A program made the translations under genes and the position numbers. Of a stretch of 64,000 bases of DNA, positions 18,277 through 27,971 are shown piece after piece. Origin of the DNA: Ideonella aquatica (lineage in GTDB: Bacteria > Pseudomonadota > Gammaproteobacteria > Burkholderiales > Burkholderiaceae_C); assembly GCF_018069755.1 (NCBI RefSeq), contig NZ_JAGQDE010000006.1:1-64000 (forward strand). Direction: 5' to 3'. Below the pieces are notes generated by a model. It did no database searches, was not told where the DNA came from, and saw only the letters and a list, made by a program, of their open reading frames with translations. Every line of letters starts with the position of its first letter. Position 1 is the first letter of the stretch.

Positions 18277-19416
18277 ATGTCCCCACCATCCACCGCCCCC
18301 GCGTGGGTCCTCCCTCCGGCCCAGACCCAGTCGCTGAGCGAGCGCATCGGCGCGCTGCATGCCCAGCTGCGCCGGGTAGCACCGGCCATCGACCGCATGG
18401 CCTGTGCGCTCTACGACCCGGCCGAGGACCTGCTCAAGACCTTTGTCAACAGCACCGCGCACGGCGAACCGCTGCGGGCCTACCAATACCGCCTGTCAGA
18501 CAGCCCCAGCCTGGGCACGCTGGCCCGCGAGCGCCGCGCCCGCGTGGTGGACCGGCTGGACCTGCTGCCCCTGACGGACACCGCCCACAGCCACTGGCTG
18601 CGCGAACAGGGCTACCGCTCCTCGTACACCGTGCCGATCTACGACGGCGACACCTTCGAGGGCTTCCTGTTCTACGACTCCCTGACACCGCAGGCCTTCA
18701 CGCCCGAGGTGGTGGACCGGCTGGAGGTCTACACCCAGTTGGTGGCGTTGATGATCAGCCACGAGGTGATCGCGGTGCAGGCGCTGGTGGGCTCGATGCG
18801 GGTGGCGCGCGACTTCGCCCACCTGCGCGATGTGGAAACCGGCACTCACCTCGACCGCATGTCGCGCTACGTGCGCCTGATCGCCCGCAGCCTGACTGGA
18901 GCGCGCCAGCTGAGCGACGAGTTCGTTGAGCAGCTGTTCCTGTTCGCGCCGCTGCACGACATCGGCAAGATCGGCGTGCCCGACGCGCTGCTGCTCAAGC
19001 CCGGCCTGTACACCCCGGAAGAACGCCAGCAGATGCAGCGCCACGTCACGCTGGGCTGCGAGATGATCGAGCGCCTGATCGTCGACTTCCGCCTGGGCGG
19101 CATCAGCGGCATCGACATCCTGCGCCGCCTGGTGGCCCACCACCACGAGTACCTGGACGGCAGCGGCTACCCGCAAGGCCTGCGCGGCGACGACATTCCC
19201 ATCGAGGCGCGCATCGTCACCGTGGCCGACGTCTTCGACGCGCTGACCAGCCGGCGCGTCTACAAGCCGGCGTTCGCCGTCGAGGACTCGCTGAGGACGC
19301 TGGAGTCCATGGCGCGCGCAGGCAAGGTCGATGCCGAGTGTGTCGATGCGCTGCGGCGCGGCATGGACGAGGTGCTGGCGATCATTGCGCGCTTCGAGGA
19401 AACCACCGAGCACTGA
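18277..19416 (+). CDS. HD-GYP cyclic-di-GMP phosphodiesterase with GAF-like sensor
   Basis: This 379-residue cytoplasmic signalling enzyme has a GAF-like N-terminal half (residues about 20-165, with YTVPIYDGDTFEGFLFYDS). The HD-GYP half follows: the metal-binding pair in LHDIGKIGVPDALL (His-Asp near residue 227), then HHHEYLDGSGYPQGLRGDDI carrying the GYP motif, and ARIVTVADVFDALTS. All metal ligands expected of an active phosphodiesterase are visible, so it should hydrolyse c-di-GMP and favour motility over biofilm. No membrane helix is seen. It is divergent from ubiA. Confidence 0.9.
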   Translation: MSPPSTAPAWVLPPAQTQSLSERIGALHAQLRRVAPAIDRMACALYDPAEDLLKTFVNSTAHGEPLRAYQYRLSDSPSLGTLARERRARVVDRLDLLPLTDTAHSHWLREQGYRSSYTVPIYDGDTFEGFLFYDSLTPQAFTPEVVDRLEVYTQLVALMISHEVIAVQALVGSMRVARDFAHLRDVETGTHLDRMSRYVRLIARSLTGARQLSDEFVEQLFLFAPLHDIGKIGVPDALLLKPGLYTPEERQQMQRHVTLGCEMIERLIVDFRLGGISGIDILRRLVAHHHEYLDGSGYPQGLRGDDIPIEARIVTVADVFDALTSRRVYKPAFAVEDSLRTLESMARAGKVDAECVDALRRGMDEVLAIIARFEETTEH

Positions 19417-19488
19417 CCGATCGGCGGCAGGCGCAGGCCCTAAGATGGCGCCCGACGGGCCAGCAGGCCCGCAACAGGGAGATGCATC

Positions 19489-20376
19489 ATGACCAGCGTG
19501 TCTGCCGGCCTGCAGGGGCCCAGCCCGTCGCTGCACGCCTGCCTCTTGGCGGCCGTCCTGGGCGCCTGGATGCCGCTGGCGGGTCACGCCGCCGAACCCG
19601 CCGCCCGCCTGCACACCGTGCTGGCAGGCCAGGTCAAGCCCGGGCCGGTCAGCGAGGGCGTGACGGCCTTGCGCACCATGTGCCTCCTGGGCAAGGGCCT
19701 GCCCGAGGCACCGCCGGTCCGGGTGTCGGCACAGTGGCTGGTCCAGTACCCGGCCCAGTGGCAGCGCACCGACATCGACGGTGAGCGCATCGCCCGCTAC
19801 GAGATGCGGCAGGTCTATGCGGTGGACGAGAACAACTGCGCGCCCGTGGTCATTCGGCACCTGTCGGTCGAGGTGCTGGACGGCTGCAGCCAGCGGCTGT
19901 TCGGCGCTGCGGATGGCGAAGATCCGGCGAAGGGATCACCGCTCAGCAGCGGTCCCGGCCGGTGCAAGACCCAGCGCCCGCGCACGCCACTGCCCGACCT
20001 GTCTCGCCTGCCGCGCGAGGACGCCGGCCTGGGCACCCAGTGCCTGTGGTGGAACGACGTGATGGCCCTGAGCTCCCCGGCGTTGGGTGCCGCGGTAGGG
20101 GACCGGCGCGGCATCGATGTCTGCGTCTACAGCCGCCAGCCGCGGCTGGAACTGCCCGGACTGGGGCCGCAGCTGGTGGTGCTGAAGCACCGCCTGGCCA
20201 CCACCGCCGTGGCCGGCAACGACCTGACCGAGATGCCCTTTGCCCCATCGCCCACCGACCTGCACCTGGTCGAGTTCAGCGACGGCGCCCCGCTGCCCGC
20301 CAACACCTTCACCCGCGCGGGCGCCGAGGCCTTTCTGCGGCAGCCGCTGCGCATCGCGATACCGACGGGGCACTGA
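19489..20376 (+). CDS. Secreted hypothetical protein
   Basis: No family was recognised. The 295 residues begin with a likely signal peptide (hydrophobic ACLLAAVLGAWMPL, cleavage after GHAA). The mature part contains eight Cys residues, compatible with disulfides in the periplasm. A central Gly/Ser/Pro-rich insertion (residues about 145-175) looks disordered. The ATG at 19489 has an AGGGAG ribosome binding site 8-10 bases upstream. It lies between the HD-GYP gene and the decayed toxin-antitoxin pair and has no partner gene. Confidence 0.65.
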   Translation: MTSVSAGLQGPSPSLHACLLAAVLGAWMPLAGHAAEPAARLHTVLAGQVKPGPVSEGVTALRTMCLLGKGLPEAPPVRVSAQWLVQYPAQWQRTDIDGERIARYEMRQVYAVDENNCAPVVIRHLSVEVLDGCSQRLFGAADGEDPAKGSPLSSGPGRCKTQRPRTPLPDLSRLPREDAGLGTQCLWWNDVMALSSPALGAAVGDRRGIDVCVYSRQPRLELPGLGPQLVVLKHRLATTAVAGNDLTEMPFAPSPTDLHLVEFSDGAPLPANTFTRAGAEAFLRQPLRIAIPTGH

Positions 20377-20429
20377 GCGGCTGCGGCCGTGCTTGTCGCG
20401 AACGCTGCGCACCGGGCATCATGCCAACC

Positions 20430-20720
20430 ATGGACCGTCAGGCCTTGATCGACCTGCTGACTGCGCACCGCCCCGTGCTGGCGCAGCGCTCTGGCGTGAC
20501 TCGTCTGGCCTTGTTCCGCAGCGCAGCGCGCGGCACTGCGCGGCCGGACAGCGATGTGGACCTGCCGGTGGCCTTCGACGGCCCGGCCACATCAGTGCGC
20601 TACTTCGGTGTGCAGTTCTACCTGGAAGACCTGCTGCAACGCCCCATCGACCTGGTGACCGAGTCCGCGCTGCGCCCGCAGTTCAGGCCCACTGTCGAAC
20701 GAGACGCCATCGTCGTCTGA
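20430..20720 (+). CDS. MntA-type nucleotidyltransferase antitoxin with altered active site
   Basis: This 96-residue protein is of the minimal nucleotidyltransferase (MNT) family. Active members carry a GSx10DxD motif and neutralise HEPN (HepT) toxins by adding AMP to a Tyr. Here the motif reads LFRSAARG followed by DSDVDLPV: the invariant Gly before Ser is Arg, while both Asp residues remain. The nucleotide-binding loop is therefore probably damaged. The rest (YFGVQFYLEDLLQRPIDLV and the Arg-rich end) is normal. An ATG three codons upstream (20421) is an alternative start. The toxin partner that should follow is a broken gene starting two bases after this stop. Confidence 0.8.
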   Translation: MDRQALIDLLTAHRPVLAQRSGVTRLALFRSAARGTARPDSDVDLPVAFDGPATSVRYFGVQFYLEDLLQRPIDLVTESALRPQFRPTVERDAIVV

Positions 20721-20721
20721 C

Positions 20722-20945
20722 CGGAACCCGCGGCTGTACGTGGCCAACATGCTGGCGTTCACCCAACGGGCGATGGCGCCGGACATCCCGTGGCGGCAGA
20801 TCGTCGCCACCCACAACCGGTTTGCGCATGCGTCCCTGGGCATTGCACCAGAGACGGTGTGGAGCATCCTTGCGATGACCTGCCGCCGATGGTGGCTGCC
20901 CTGCCAGTGTTGATCACGGCGTTGGGACCGGCCGACCCAGTCTGA
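20722..20945 (+). pseudogene. Remnant of a HepT-type HEPN toxin gene (DUF86)
   Basis: The frame beginning RNPRLYVANMLAF matches the start of HepT/DUF86 proteins but has no in-frame start codon before 20740. After about 16 residues it jumps directly to PDIPWRQIVATHNRFAHA, the RNase motif region, so the 50 or so intervening residues are missing. A one-base loss near 20875 then shifts the frame; the expected C-terminus (DDLPPMVAALPVLI) continues in the next frame to the TGA at 20943-20945. In the motif, Arg of RX4H is His, and the Tyr that the antitoxin modifies is Ser. This region fills the only gap over 300 bp in the window. Confidence 0.8.
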
Positions 20946-21044
20946 CCGGCGGCCGGCCCTGTCACGCTGCGGCAGAGTCGGTGCACACCCCAGAACACCG
21001 CATCGCGGCCGGGCACCGGTCACGCGATCGTCAGGAGGCCACCG

Positions 21045-24000
21045 ATGGCGAGCGCATCCCCGTCCAGCAACGCCGCATCGGCGAGCGCAGAGCCCATTGG
21101 TCCCACCGAGGATTGGCTGGGCTACGGCCCATATGCCGACAGCCTGTGGGCGCGCATGCAACTGGCGCTGAGCCAGCCCTGGGCACCAGGGCACACGCCC
21201 ATCACCTCGCGCCCCGGCGCCGACCCCTTGGTGGTGGGCGTCTATGGCGAGTGGGGCGTGGGCAAGAGCAAGCTGCTGGAACTGGTCTACGACCGCGCCG
21301 TGGCCGAGAACGCCCAGCGCCTGCAGCAGCGCAGCCAGGATCCCGAGGCCTGGGCCCGGAGCCCTGCGCTGCATCTGGTGGTGCCGGTGTGGTTTCACCC
21401 CTGGCGCTACGAGAATGAGCCCAGCCTGGCCGTGCCCTTGCTGATGCATGTGACCGAGGCGCTGCACGCCACGCTCAAGCAGGCGGCCAGCACGAGCGAA
21501 TCCATGCGTCGCGACATCGCGGCCTTGGCCAAGGCCGGCAACGAGCAGGCCAAGCTGGCCACCCGACTGTTCACCGGGGCCAAGAAGGTCATGCAGGTCG
21601 CCGGCAAGGTCGCCGGCAACGAAATGGTCAAGGCCACAGCGGGCGCCGCCGCCTCCTTGGTCAATGCCAGGCAACTGGCCGAAGGCGCGCTGGAGTGGGT
21701 GGAGGAGACGGCGGAGCGCTTCGCTGGCGACGATGAGGTCGACGGCCAGCCTGAGAAGAAGGCCCCGGCCGATGGCGCCGACAAGGATGAGGGCATCACG
21801 CCCAGCGCCAGCGCCGACGGCCGCTACCACTACAACGTGCAGAAGTACCTGCGCGAACTGAGCCACGTCACCCCCGCGCTCGCCAAGCGCCATGGGCAGA
21901 CCTTGCGCACCGAGGTGCACCTGCGCTTCGCCGTCTTCATCGACGACCTGGACCGCTGCCTGCCCGAAAACGCCGTGGCGGTGCTGGAACTGATCAAGAC
22001 GCTGCTCAACGTGGAGAGCTTTGCCTTCATGGTGGCGCTGGACGACGAGGTGATCGAGCGTGGCATCTCGCACCGCTACCGCGATTACCGCTTCAAGGGC
22101 GCCAAGCCCGAGATGCCGATCACCGGCTTCGAGTACCTGGAGAAGATCGTCCACCTGCCGTTCAGGCTGCCGGCGCTCACCCGCTCGCAGGCCGAGGACC
22201 TGCTGCGCCACCGCGAAGAGCGGCTGCTGCGGGGCAGCAACCTGCCCAGGCTGTGGTTCCCCGAGCCCTTGGCGCCGTCCGAGCGCGGTCGCTCCAGCGA
22301 AACAAAGGACCTCGAAACCCCCTGGGTGCCCGGGATGCGCATGCCGGGCGCGCCCTCCAAGCTGACCGAGCTGCTGCTCGACAGCTTCGACGCCTACGTA
22401 CCCCGCAAGCTGCTGCGTACCCAGGAGCTGGTGCACCAATGGCAGCGCATCCTGGCCGAACGGGGCTACCCCCTGGGCATCAACACTGACGCCCTGATGT
22501 TGCTGAGCCTGGCCCTGTTGCAGCTCTTTGCGCCTGATGTCTATCGGCTGGTGCGTCGCCGAGAAGGGGTCTGGCAAGAGTGGATGAACGCCTACCGCGT
22601 CATCGCCGACGGACACGCTGCCGTCTTCTCCACCTCGCGCGAAGACGCTGCGCCCCACTATCGCCTGCACGCCTCCAACGCCTTGCTGTACCGCTGGGCA
22701 GCCAAGGGGCCCAAAGCGGGGCTGCCGACGGCGACCTCGACGCGGGTCACGTCCTCAGCGGCGGACGTGCCCGAGTGGGCCGGCGATCTGGCGGCCTGGC
22801 GCGCCGCGCTGGCCACCACCATCGGTGGCGACCCGGTGGCCCTGTATGCGGCTGAAAACCATCGGCTGCCCTTGGTGCTGGCATTGGGCGAATACTTTGA
22901 CGCCCAACGCCATGCTTTCAACCCGCTGCAAATGGGCGCCTCACTGGCCGCCTTGAGAGGTTCAACGGAGGGCGGCCATGACCAAGGGCTGGCCCGCTAT
23001 TGGCAGATGCTGCCCGATGCGGCTGATGCGACCACGGCAACACAACCCTCAAGCAGCGGCGACGCCCAGGCAGGCCGGCGCCGGGATGACCTGGACCTCG
23101 GACGGTTGCTCAGCTTCATCGCCAGCACCGACGCCAGCGCCCGCAGCGGCCTGGTGCGCGAGCTGGGCCTGGCCCCGGGCGACTGGCTGCCTAGCCGGGT
23201 CATGCCCCAAGTCGTGGCCGCAACAGCCTCGCTGCCGCCGTCGGAAGGCCTGGCCCTGTGGGCGCTGCTGGCGCCCCACGTCGTGCCAAGCGACCTGAGC
23301 GGGCAGGACTTCAGCCCGCATTGGGAGCACCTCCTGCTGGATCCCGACGCAGCCACCACCCACGACCAGTTGCTGCCCGCGCTGGACACCCTGCGCCAGT
23401 ACGGTCTGCTGGACGTGCTGAACCTCACCAACCGCACTAGCGACTTCAAGGGTGCCATGGCGACGCAGCGCGATGACGCCCAGCAGCCCGCCCAAGTCCG
23501 CGAACGCGCCGCTGTGGCGGTGGCGCGCCTGGGCGATGACCGGTTCAACTTCGACGGCGCGCGCTGGGGTCTGCCAACGCAGCGTCACGGCTCGCAGGAG
23601 GACGAGCCCATCGTCGGTTTCGTGCGCTGTGCCGGGCTGTCTTTCACCCGCGGTGAGAAGGACGAAGACGACAACCCGCCCGTTGAGGTCAGGCTACCCA
23701 CGTTCTACATGGCCCGCACACTCACCACTGTGGCGCAATGGGCGGCCTTCATGCAGGGCGGCGGCTACGACGACGAGGCTATCTGGCCCGACCCTCAAGG
23801 CTGGGCCTGGCGCCTGGGCCGGTTTGACAACGCGGTGGACAACGAGGATTACAAGCGCTGGCTGGCAGAGCGTCCGGCAGGCGCTGCACGGTCCCAGCCC
23901 CGGGATTGGTATCTGCAACTGGCACATCCCCAGCACCCGGTGTGTGGCATCAACTGGTTCGAGGCCCGAGCCTATGCCTGCTGGCTGCACCGCCAATTGC

Positions 24001-24482
24001 AGGCTGAACTGACGGTAGCGGGCATGGCCCAGTGGCAAGTGCGGCTGCCCACCGAGGACCAGTATGAACGCGCAGCCCGCGCCAGCACCACCACCGCCAC
24101 CCATCGCCACCGCTGGCCCTGGGGCGACGAAGTTGCGACCGCTGCAAACCACGCCAACGTGGAAATCACCGGCCTGCGCCAATCCACCCCGGTAGGCCTG
24201 TTCGCCCCCAACCCGTTGGGGCTTTACGACATCTCGGGGAACCTGTGGGAGTGGCAGGATAACCTGTACAAAGTGCTGCGACCGGATGCTTTGGCGGCGC
24301 GGGTGGCTGCTGGCCAGGCACTAGCGACGCACAGGACACTTGAGCGATGTGACCTCACGGCGCTGCGGGGCGGCTCCTGGGGCGACGTCGTCCACTATGC
24401 GCGGTGTGCCTATAGGATCCGGAACCTGCCCGGCAACAGCGACAGGTATGTGGGTCTGAGGGTTGTCTTGTCCCTCGTTTGA
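21045..24482 (+). CDS. KAP-family P-loop NTPase fused to a FGE-sulfatase/C-type-lectin domain
   Basis: A 1145-residue protein. The N-terminal KAP NTPase has Walker A GEWGVGKS (68-75), the KAP motif WFHPWRYENE (116-125) and Walker B FAVFIDDLDRC (295-305). The two membrane helices often inserted in KAP proteins are absent, and a charged linker stands there instead. A long helical middle follows. Residues about 850-1145 form a formylglycine-generating-enzyme-like domain: RLPTFYMARTLTTVAQW, GINWFEARAYACWL, RLPTEDQYERAAR, WPWGDE, GLYDISGNLWEW and a final LRGGSW segment. The last 40 codons resemble a DGR variable region. A ribosome binding site CAGGAGG precedes the ATG. Such fusions occur in bacterial conflict systems; the function here is inferred. 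Confidence 0.85.
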   Translation: MASASPSSNAASASAEPIGPTEDWLGYGPYADSLWARMQLALSQPWAPGHTPITSRPGADPLVVGVYGEWGVGKSKLLELVYDRAVAENAQRLQQRSQDPEAWARSPALHLVVPVWFHPWRYENEPSLAVPLLMHVTEALHATLKQAASTSESMRRDIAALAKAGNEQAKLATRLFTGAKKVMQVAGKVAGNEMVKATAGAAASLVNARQLAEGALEWVEETAERFAGDDEVDGQPEKKAPADGADKDEGITPSASADGRYHYNVQKYLRELSHVTPALAKRHGQTLRTEVHLRFAVFIDDLDRCLPENAVAVLELIKTLLNVESFAFMVALDDEVIERGISHRYRDYRFKGAKPEMPITGFEYLEKIVHLPFRLPALTRSQAEDLLRHREERLLRGSNLPRLWFPEPLAPSERGRSSETKDLETPWVPGMRMPGAPSKLTELLLDSFDAYVPRKLLRTQELVHQWQRILAERGYPLGINTDALMLLSLALLQLFAPDVYRLVRRREGVWQEWMNAYRVIADGHAAVFSTSREDAAPHYRLHASNALLYRWAAKGPKAGLPTATSTRVTSSAADVPEWAGDLAAWRAALATTIGGDPVALYAAENHRLPLVLALGEYFDAQRHAFNPLQMGASLAALRGSTEGGHDQGLARYWQMLPDAADATTATQPSSSGDAQAGRRRDDLDLGRLLSFIASTDASARSGLVRELGLAPGDWLPSRVMPQVVAATASLPPSEGLALWALLAPHVVPSDLSGQDFSPHWEHLLLDPDAATTHDQLLPALDTLRQYGLLDVLNLTNRTSDFKGAMATQRDDAQQPAQVRERAAVAVARLGDDRFNFDGARWGLPTQRHGSQEDEPIVGFVRCAGLSFTRGEKDEDDNPPVEVRLPTFYMARTLTTVAQWAAFMQGGGYDDEAIWPDPQGWAWRLGRFDNAVDNEDYKRWLAERPAGAARSQPRDWYLQLAHPQHPVCGINWFEARAYACWLHRQLQAELTVAGMAQWQVRLPTEDQYERAARASTTTATHRHRWPWGDEVATAANHANVEITGLRQSTPVGLFAPNPLGLYDISGNLWEWQDNLYKVLRPDALAARVAAGQALATHRTLERCDLTALRGGSWGDVVHYARCAYRIRNLPGNSDRYVGLRVVLSLV
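24366..24461 (+). other. Candidate DGR variable region at the 3' end of the KAP-FGE gene
   Basis: After the invariant LRGGSW, the non-conserved codons are GGC GAC GTC GTC CAC TAT (24381-24398), TAT (24411), ATC (24417), AAC (24423), AAC AGC GAC (24435-24443) and TAT (24447). All end in C or T, as expected if a template of AAC/AAT codons was mutated at adenines. The intervening codons (Arg-Cys-Ala, Arg, Pro-Gly, Val-Gly-Leu-Arg) keep the fixed pattern of C-type-lectin variable proteins. CTG at 24426 and AGG at 24444 are the exceptions. No template repeat or reverse transcriptase is in the window. Confidence 0.6.
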
Positions 24483-24524
24483 AAAGAGCCTCTGACTTCT
24501 TCCGTTCTTATAACGCAGCCTTCT

Positions 24525-26153
<1,629 letters not shown>

Positions 26154-26186
26154 GGCGGTGGTGGGAACGGAGCGCGAAACCCGCAA

Positions 26187-26684
26187 TTATCGGTGGCGCT
26201 CGCGCCGCCGCGCCTCGGCGGCCATTTCCTGGCGCAGCCACTGGGTGAACTGCCGCGTCGGCCGGGCGTGGGCGGCGTCCAGCAGCTCCAGCAGCGCATC
26301 GGCGCGCACATGGGCGTCCAGGCGCCAGGTGTCGGGCGTGCTGCGGCCGCGGGTGGCGGCCAGCAGACGAGGGGTGTCGGGCAGGCCGTCCAGCACGCGG
26401 CGCAGGTCATCCACCCGCAGCCACCAGTGGTCGTCCTGGTCCTCGATCACGCCGATGACGCGGTCGCGGTAGCGGCGCGTGCCGCGCAGCGCATGCTCGG
26501 TGGCCAGGCGCTGGGTGTGCAGGGCCGCCTGGCCCAGCACCTGCTGGATCGGCAGCGTCACCAGCACCGCCACCACCGGCGTGGCCGCCAGCAGGCCGAT
26601 CTTGCCCGCCACGGCCCAGCCCAGCGCCATCAAGGCGGCGCTGGCCAACAAGGCCAGCAGGAGTCGCGCCAGGGCATGGGTCAT
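26187..26684 (-). CDS. Hypothetical membrane-anchored protein
   Basis: No family was recognised. The 165 residues contain two N-terminal hydrophobic segments (about 7-29 and 32-50) followed by a soluble cytoplasmic part of about 110 residues. That part holds the repeated-helix segments WWLRVDDLRRVLDGLPDTPR and FTQWLRQEMAAEARRR. It lies 33 bp upstream of prfC on the same strand and may be cotranscribed with it. The C-terminus is strongly basic. Confidence 0.65.
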   Translation of the reverse strand: MTHALARLLLALLASAALMALGWAVAGKIGLLAATPVVAVLVTLPIQQVLGQAALHTQRLATEHALRGTRRYRDRVIGVIEDQDDHWWLRVDDLRRVLDGLPDTPRLLAATRGRSTPDTWRLDAHVRADALLELLDAAHARPTRQFTQWLRQEMAAEARRRERHR

Positions 26685-26775
26685 GGGGGGTGGGGCGATT
26701 GCGAGGTTGGTCCGGCGAGTCTACGGCCCGCTGGATCGAACGGTACAGAATCCGCGCCTGGCAAGGAGAACCCTG

Positions 26776-27495
26776 ATGTCGACACGCTGGTCACCCCGCC
26801 TGTTCCGCTGGCACCGCTGGCTGGGCTACCTGGTGGCCTGGCAGGTGCTGGCCTGGGTGGCGGGCGGTGTGCTGTTCGCCTGGCTGCCCTTCCAGGCCTG
26901 GGTCAAGGCCGGCGACGCACTGGCGCGGCCCACCGAGCCGCTGCCGGCAGGCTGGCAGCAGGCCTGGTCACAGGCCCGCCTGCCCGAGGGGCCGGTGCTG
27001 TCGGTCCACAGCGTCCACACCGCCGCCGGACCCGCCTGGAAGCTCAGCACCCCCCAGGGCGAGCAGTGGCTGACCCACCAGGGCGCCCCGCTGGCAGCGC
27101 CGGACGCCGCCGCAGTGGAGCGCTTCGCCCGCCAGCGCTACCGCGGCGACGGCCCGCTGCGGTCGGTGCAGCGCCTGGCCGAGGTGGCTCCGCGCTGGGG
27201 CATCGTGCGCGAGCTGGGCGAGCGCCGCGACGTGTGGGTGGCGCAGTTCGATGATGCGCTGGCCACGCGCCTGTACGTGGACGCCCGCAGCGGCGAGCTG
27301 CTCGCCGCGCGCAATGACGCCTGGGTGCTGTACGACTTCTTCTGGCGCCTGCACGTGATGGACTACCGCGGTGGCGACGACTTCAACAACCCGCTGCTGC
27401 GCGGCGCCGCGCTGCTGGCGCTGGGGCTGGTGGCCGTGGGCGCGGCGATGCTGCTGCTGGCGCTGCGCCGGCACTGGCGCCGCAGCCACGGCTGA
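26776..27495 (+). CDS. PepSY-domain inner-membrane protein
   Basis: This 239-residue protein has an N-terminal membrane helix after the typical LFRWHRWLGYLVAWQVL start and a periplasmic part that includes a PepSY-like strand-helix unit (DALATRLYVDARSGELLAAR). The motif FFWRLHVMDY and a second membrane helix (LLALGLVAVGAAMLLLALR) complete it. PepSY-TM proteins accompany iron-uptake reductases or act as peptidase inhibitors; this compact two-helix form lacks most heme-binding His positions. The AAGGAGA site upstream supports the ATG at 26776. Divergent from the preceding membrane gene. Confidence 0.75.
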   Translation: MSTRWSPRLFRWHRWLGYLVAWQVLAWVAGGVLFAWLPFQAWVKAGDALARPTEPLPAGWQQAWSQARLPEGPVLSVHSVHTAAGPAWKLSTPQGEQWLTHQGAPLAAPDAAAVERFARQRYRGDGPLRSVQRLAEVAPRWGIVRELGERRDVWVAQFDDALATRLYVDARSGELLAARNDAWVLYDFFWRLHVMDYRGGDDFNNPLLRGAALLALGLVAVGAAMLLLALRRHWRRSHG

Positions 27496-27581
27496 GCGGT
27501 ACCTACATATCGTCACCAGGCTTCACACGCGCGTCACGTGGCGTCGTCATCATCTCGGCCTGCCTTGAAAGGAGGTTCCTG

Positions 27582-27971
27582 ATGAGCACCCCCTCCTCCC
27601 CGTCGCCGGTGGTCAACCGTGCCCTGGTGCCGCTGTGGGTGGCCGGCCTGTACCGCGACGCCCATGCCGGCCTGCGCGCCCAGCTGCTTGAGCGCCTGCT
27701 GCGTCCGATGGGCGTGCTGGGTCTGGTCGCGGTGGCTGATGGCGTGTTCGCCGCACTGCGCCACCGCCACGGTTGGCAGCGCCTGCAGGTCACCACCGAG
27801 GACACCGCAGCGGTCAGCGCCGACCATGTCTTCCAGCTGGCCGCCTACCTGCAGGAGCGCGCGCCCGAGGCGCTGACCTCGCTGACCGACCTGCTGGCCA
27901 GCCACCCGGCCGCACTGGCCACGGTCAGCGGCGCGCTGCTGTGGGATCTGCTGCGGCGCAGCAGCCGCTGA
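27582..27971 (+). CDS. Conserved hypothetical protein
   Basis: A 129-residue protein without signal peptide, of no known function. It is mainly helical, with a Val/Ala/Leu-rich segment MGVLGLVAVADGVFAAL (about residues 43-59) and a hydrophobic C-terminal helix ending LLWDLLRRSS. The ribosome binding site AAAGGAGG upstream of the ATG is the strongest in the window, suggesting efficient translation. Its stop abuts the convergent rhodanese gene. Confidence 0.65.
   Translation: MSTPSSPSPVVNRALVPLWVAGLYRDAHAGLRAQLLERLLRPMGVLGLVAVADGVFAALRHRHGWQRLQVTTEDTAAVSADHVFQLAAYLQERAPEALTSLTDLLASHPAALATVSGALLWDLLRRSSR

Noticed and set aside
20749-20920. Short frame after the MNT gene that first looked like a transposase tail
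   Set aside because: PDIPWRQIVATHNRFAHA matches the HepT/DUF86 motif region and not an IS-family transposase; no inverted repeats flank it.
20592-22670. 692-codon open frame on the minus strand opposite the MNT and KAP genes
   Set aside because: Its translation is low-complexity Gln/Gly/Val/His-rich, has no ribosome binding site, and is the mirror of the KAP codon bias. Such long antisense frames occur across this GC-rich window.
21045-24482. Local DGR template repeat or reverse transcriptase near the KAP-FGE gene
   Set aside because: Both flanks were read. No reverse transcriptase motif and no A-rich near-copy of the variable codons are present, so any DGR would be remote.
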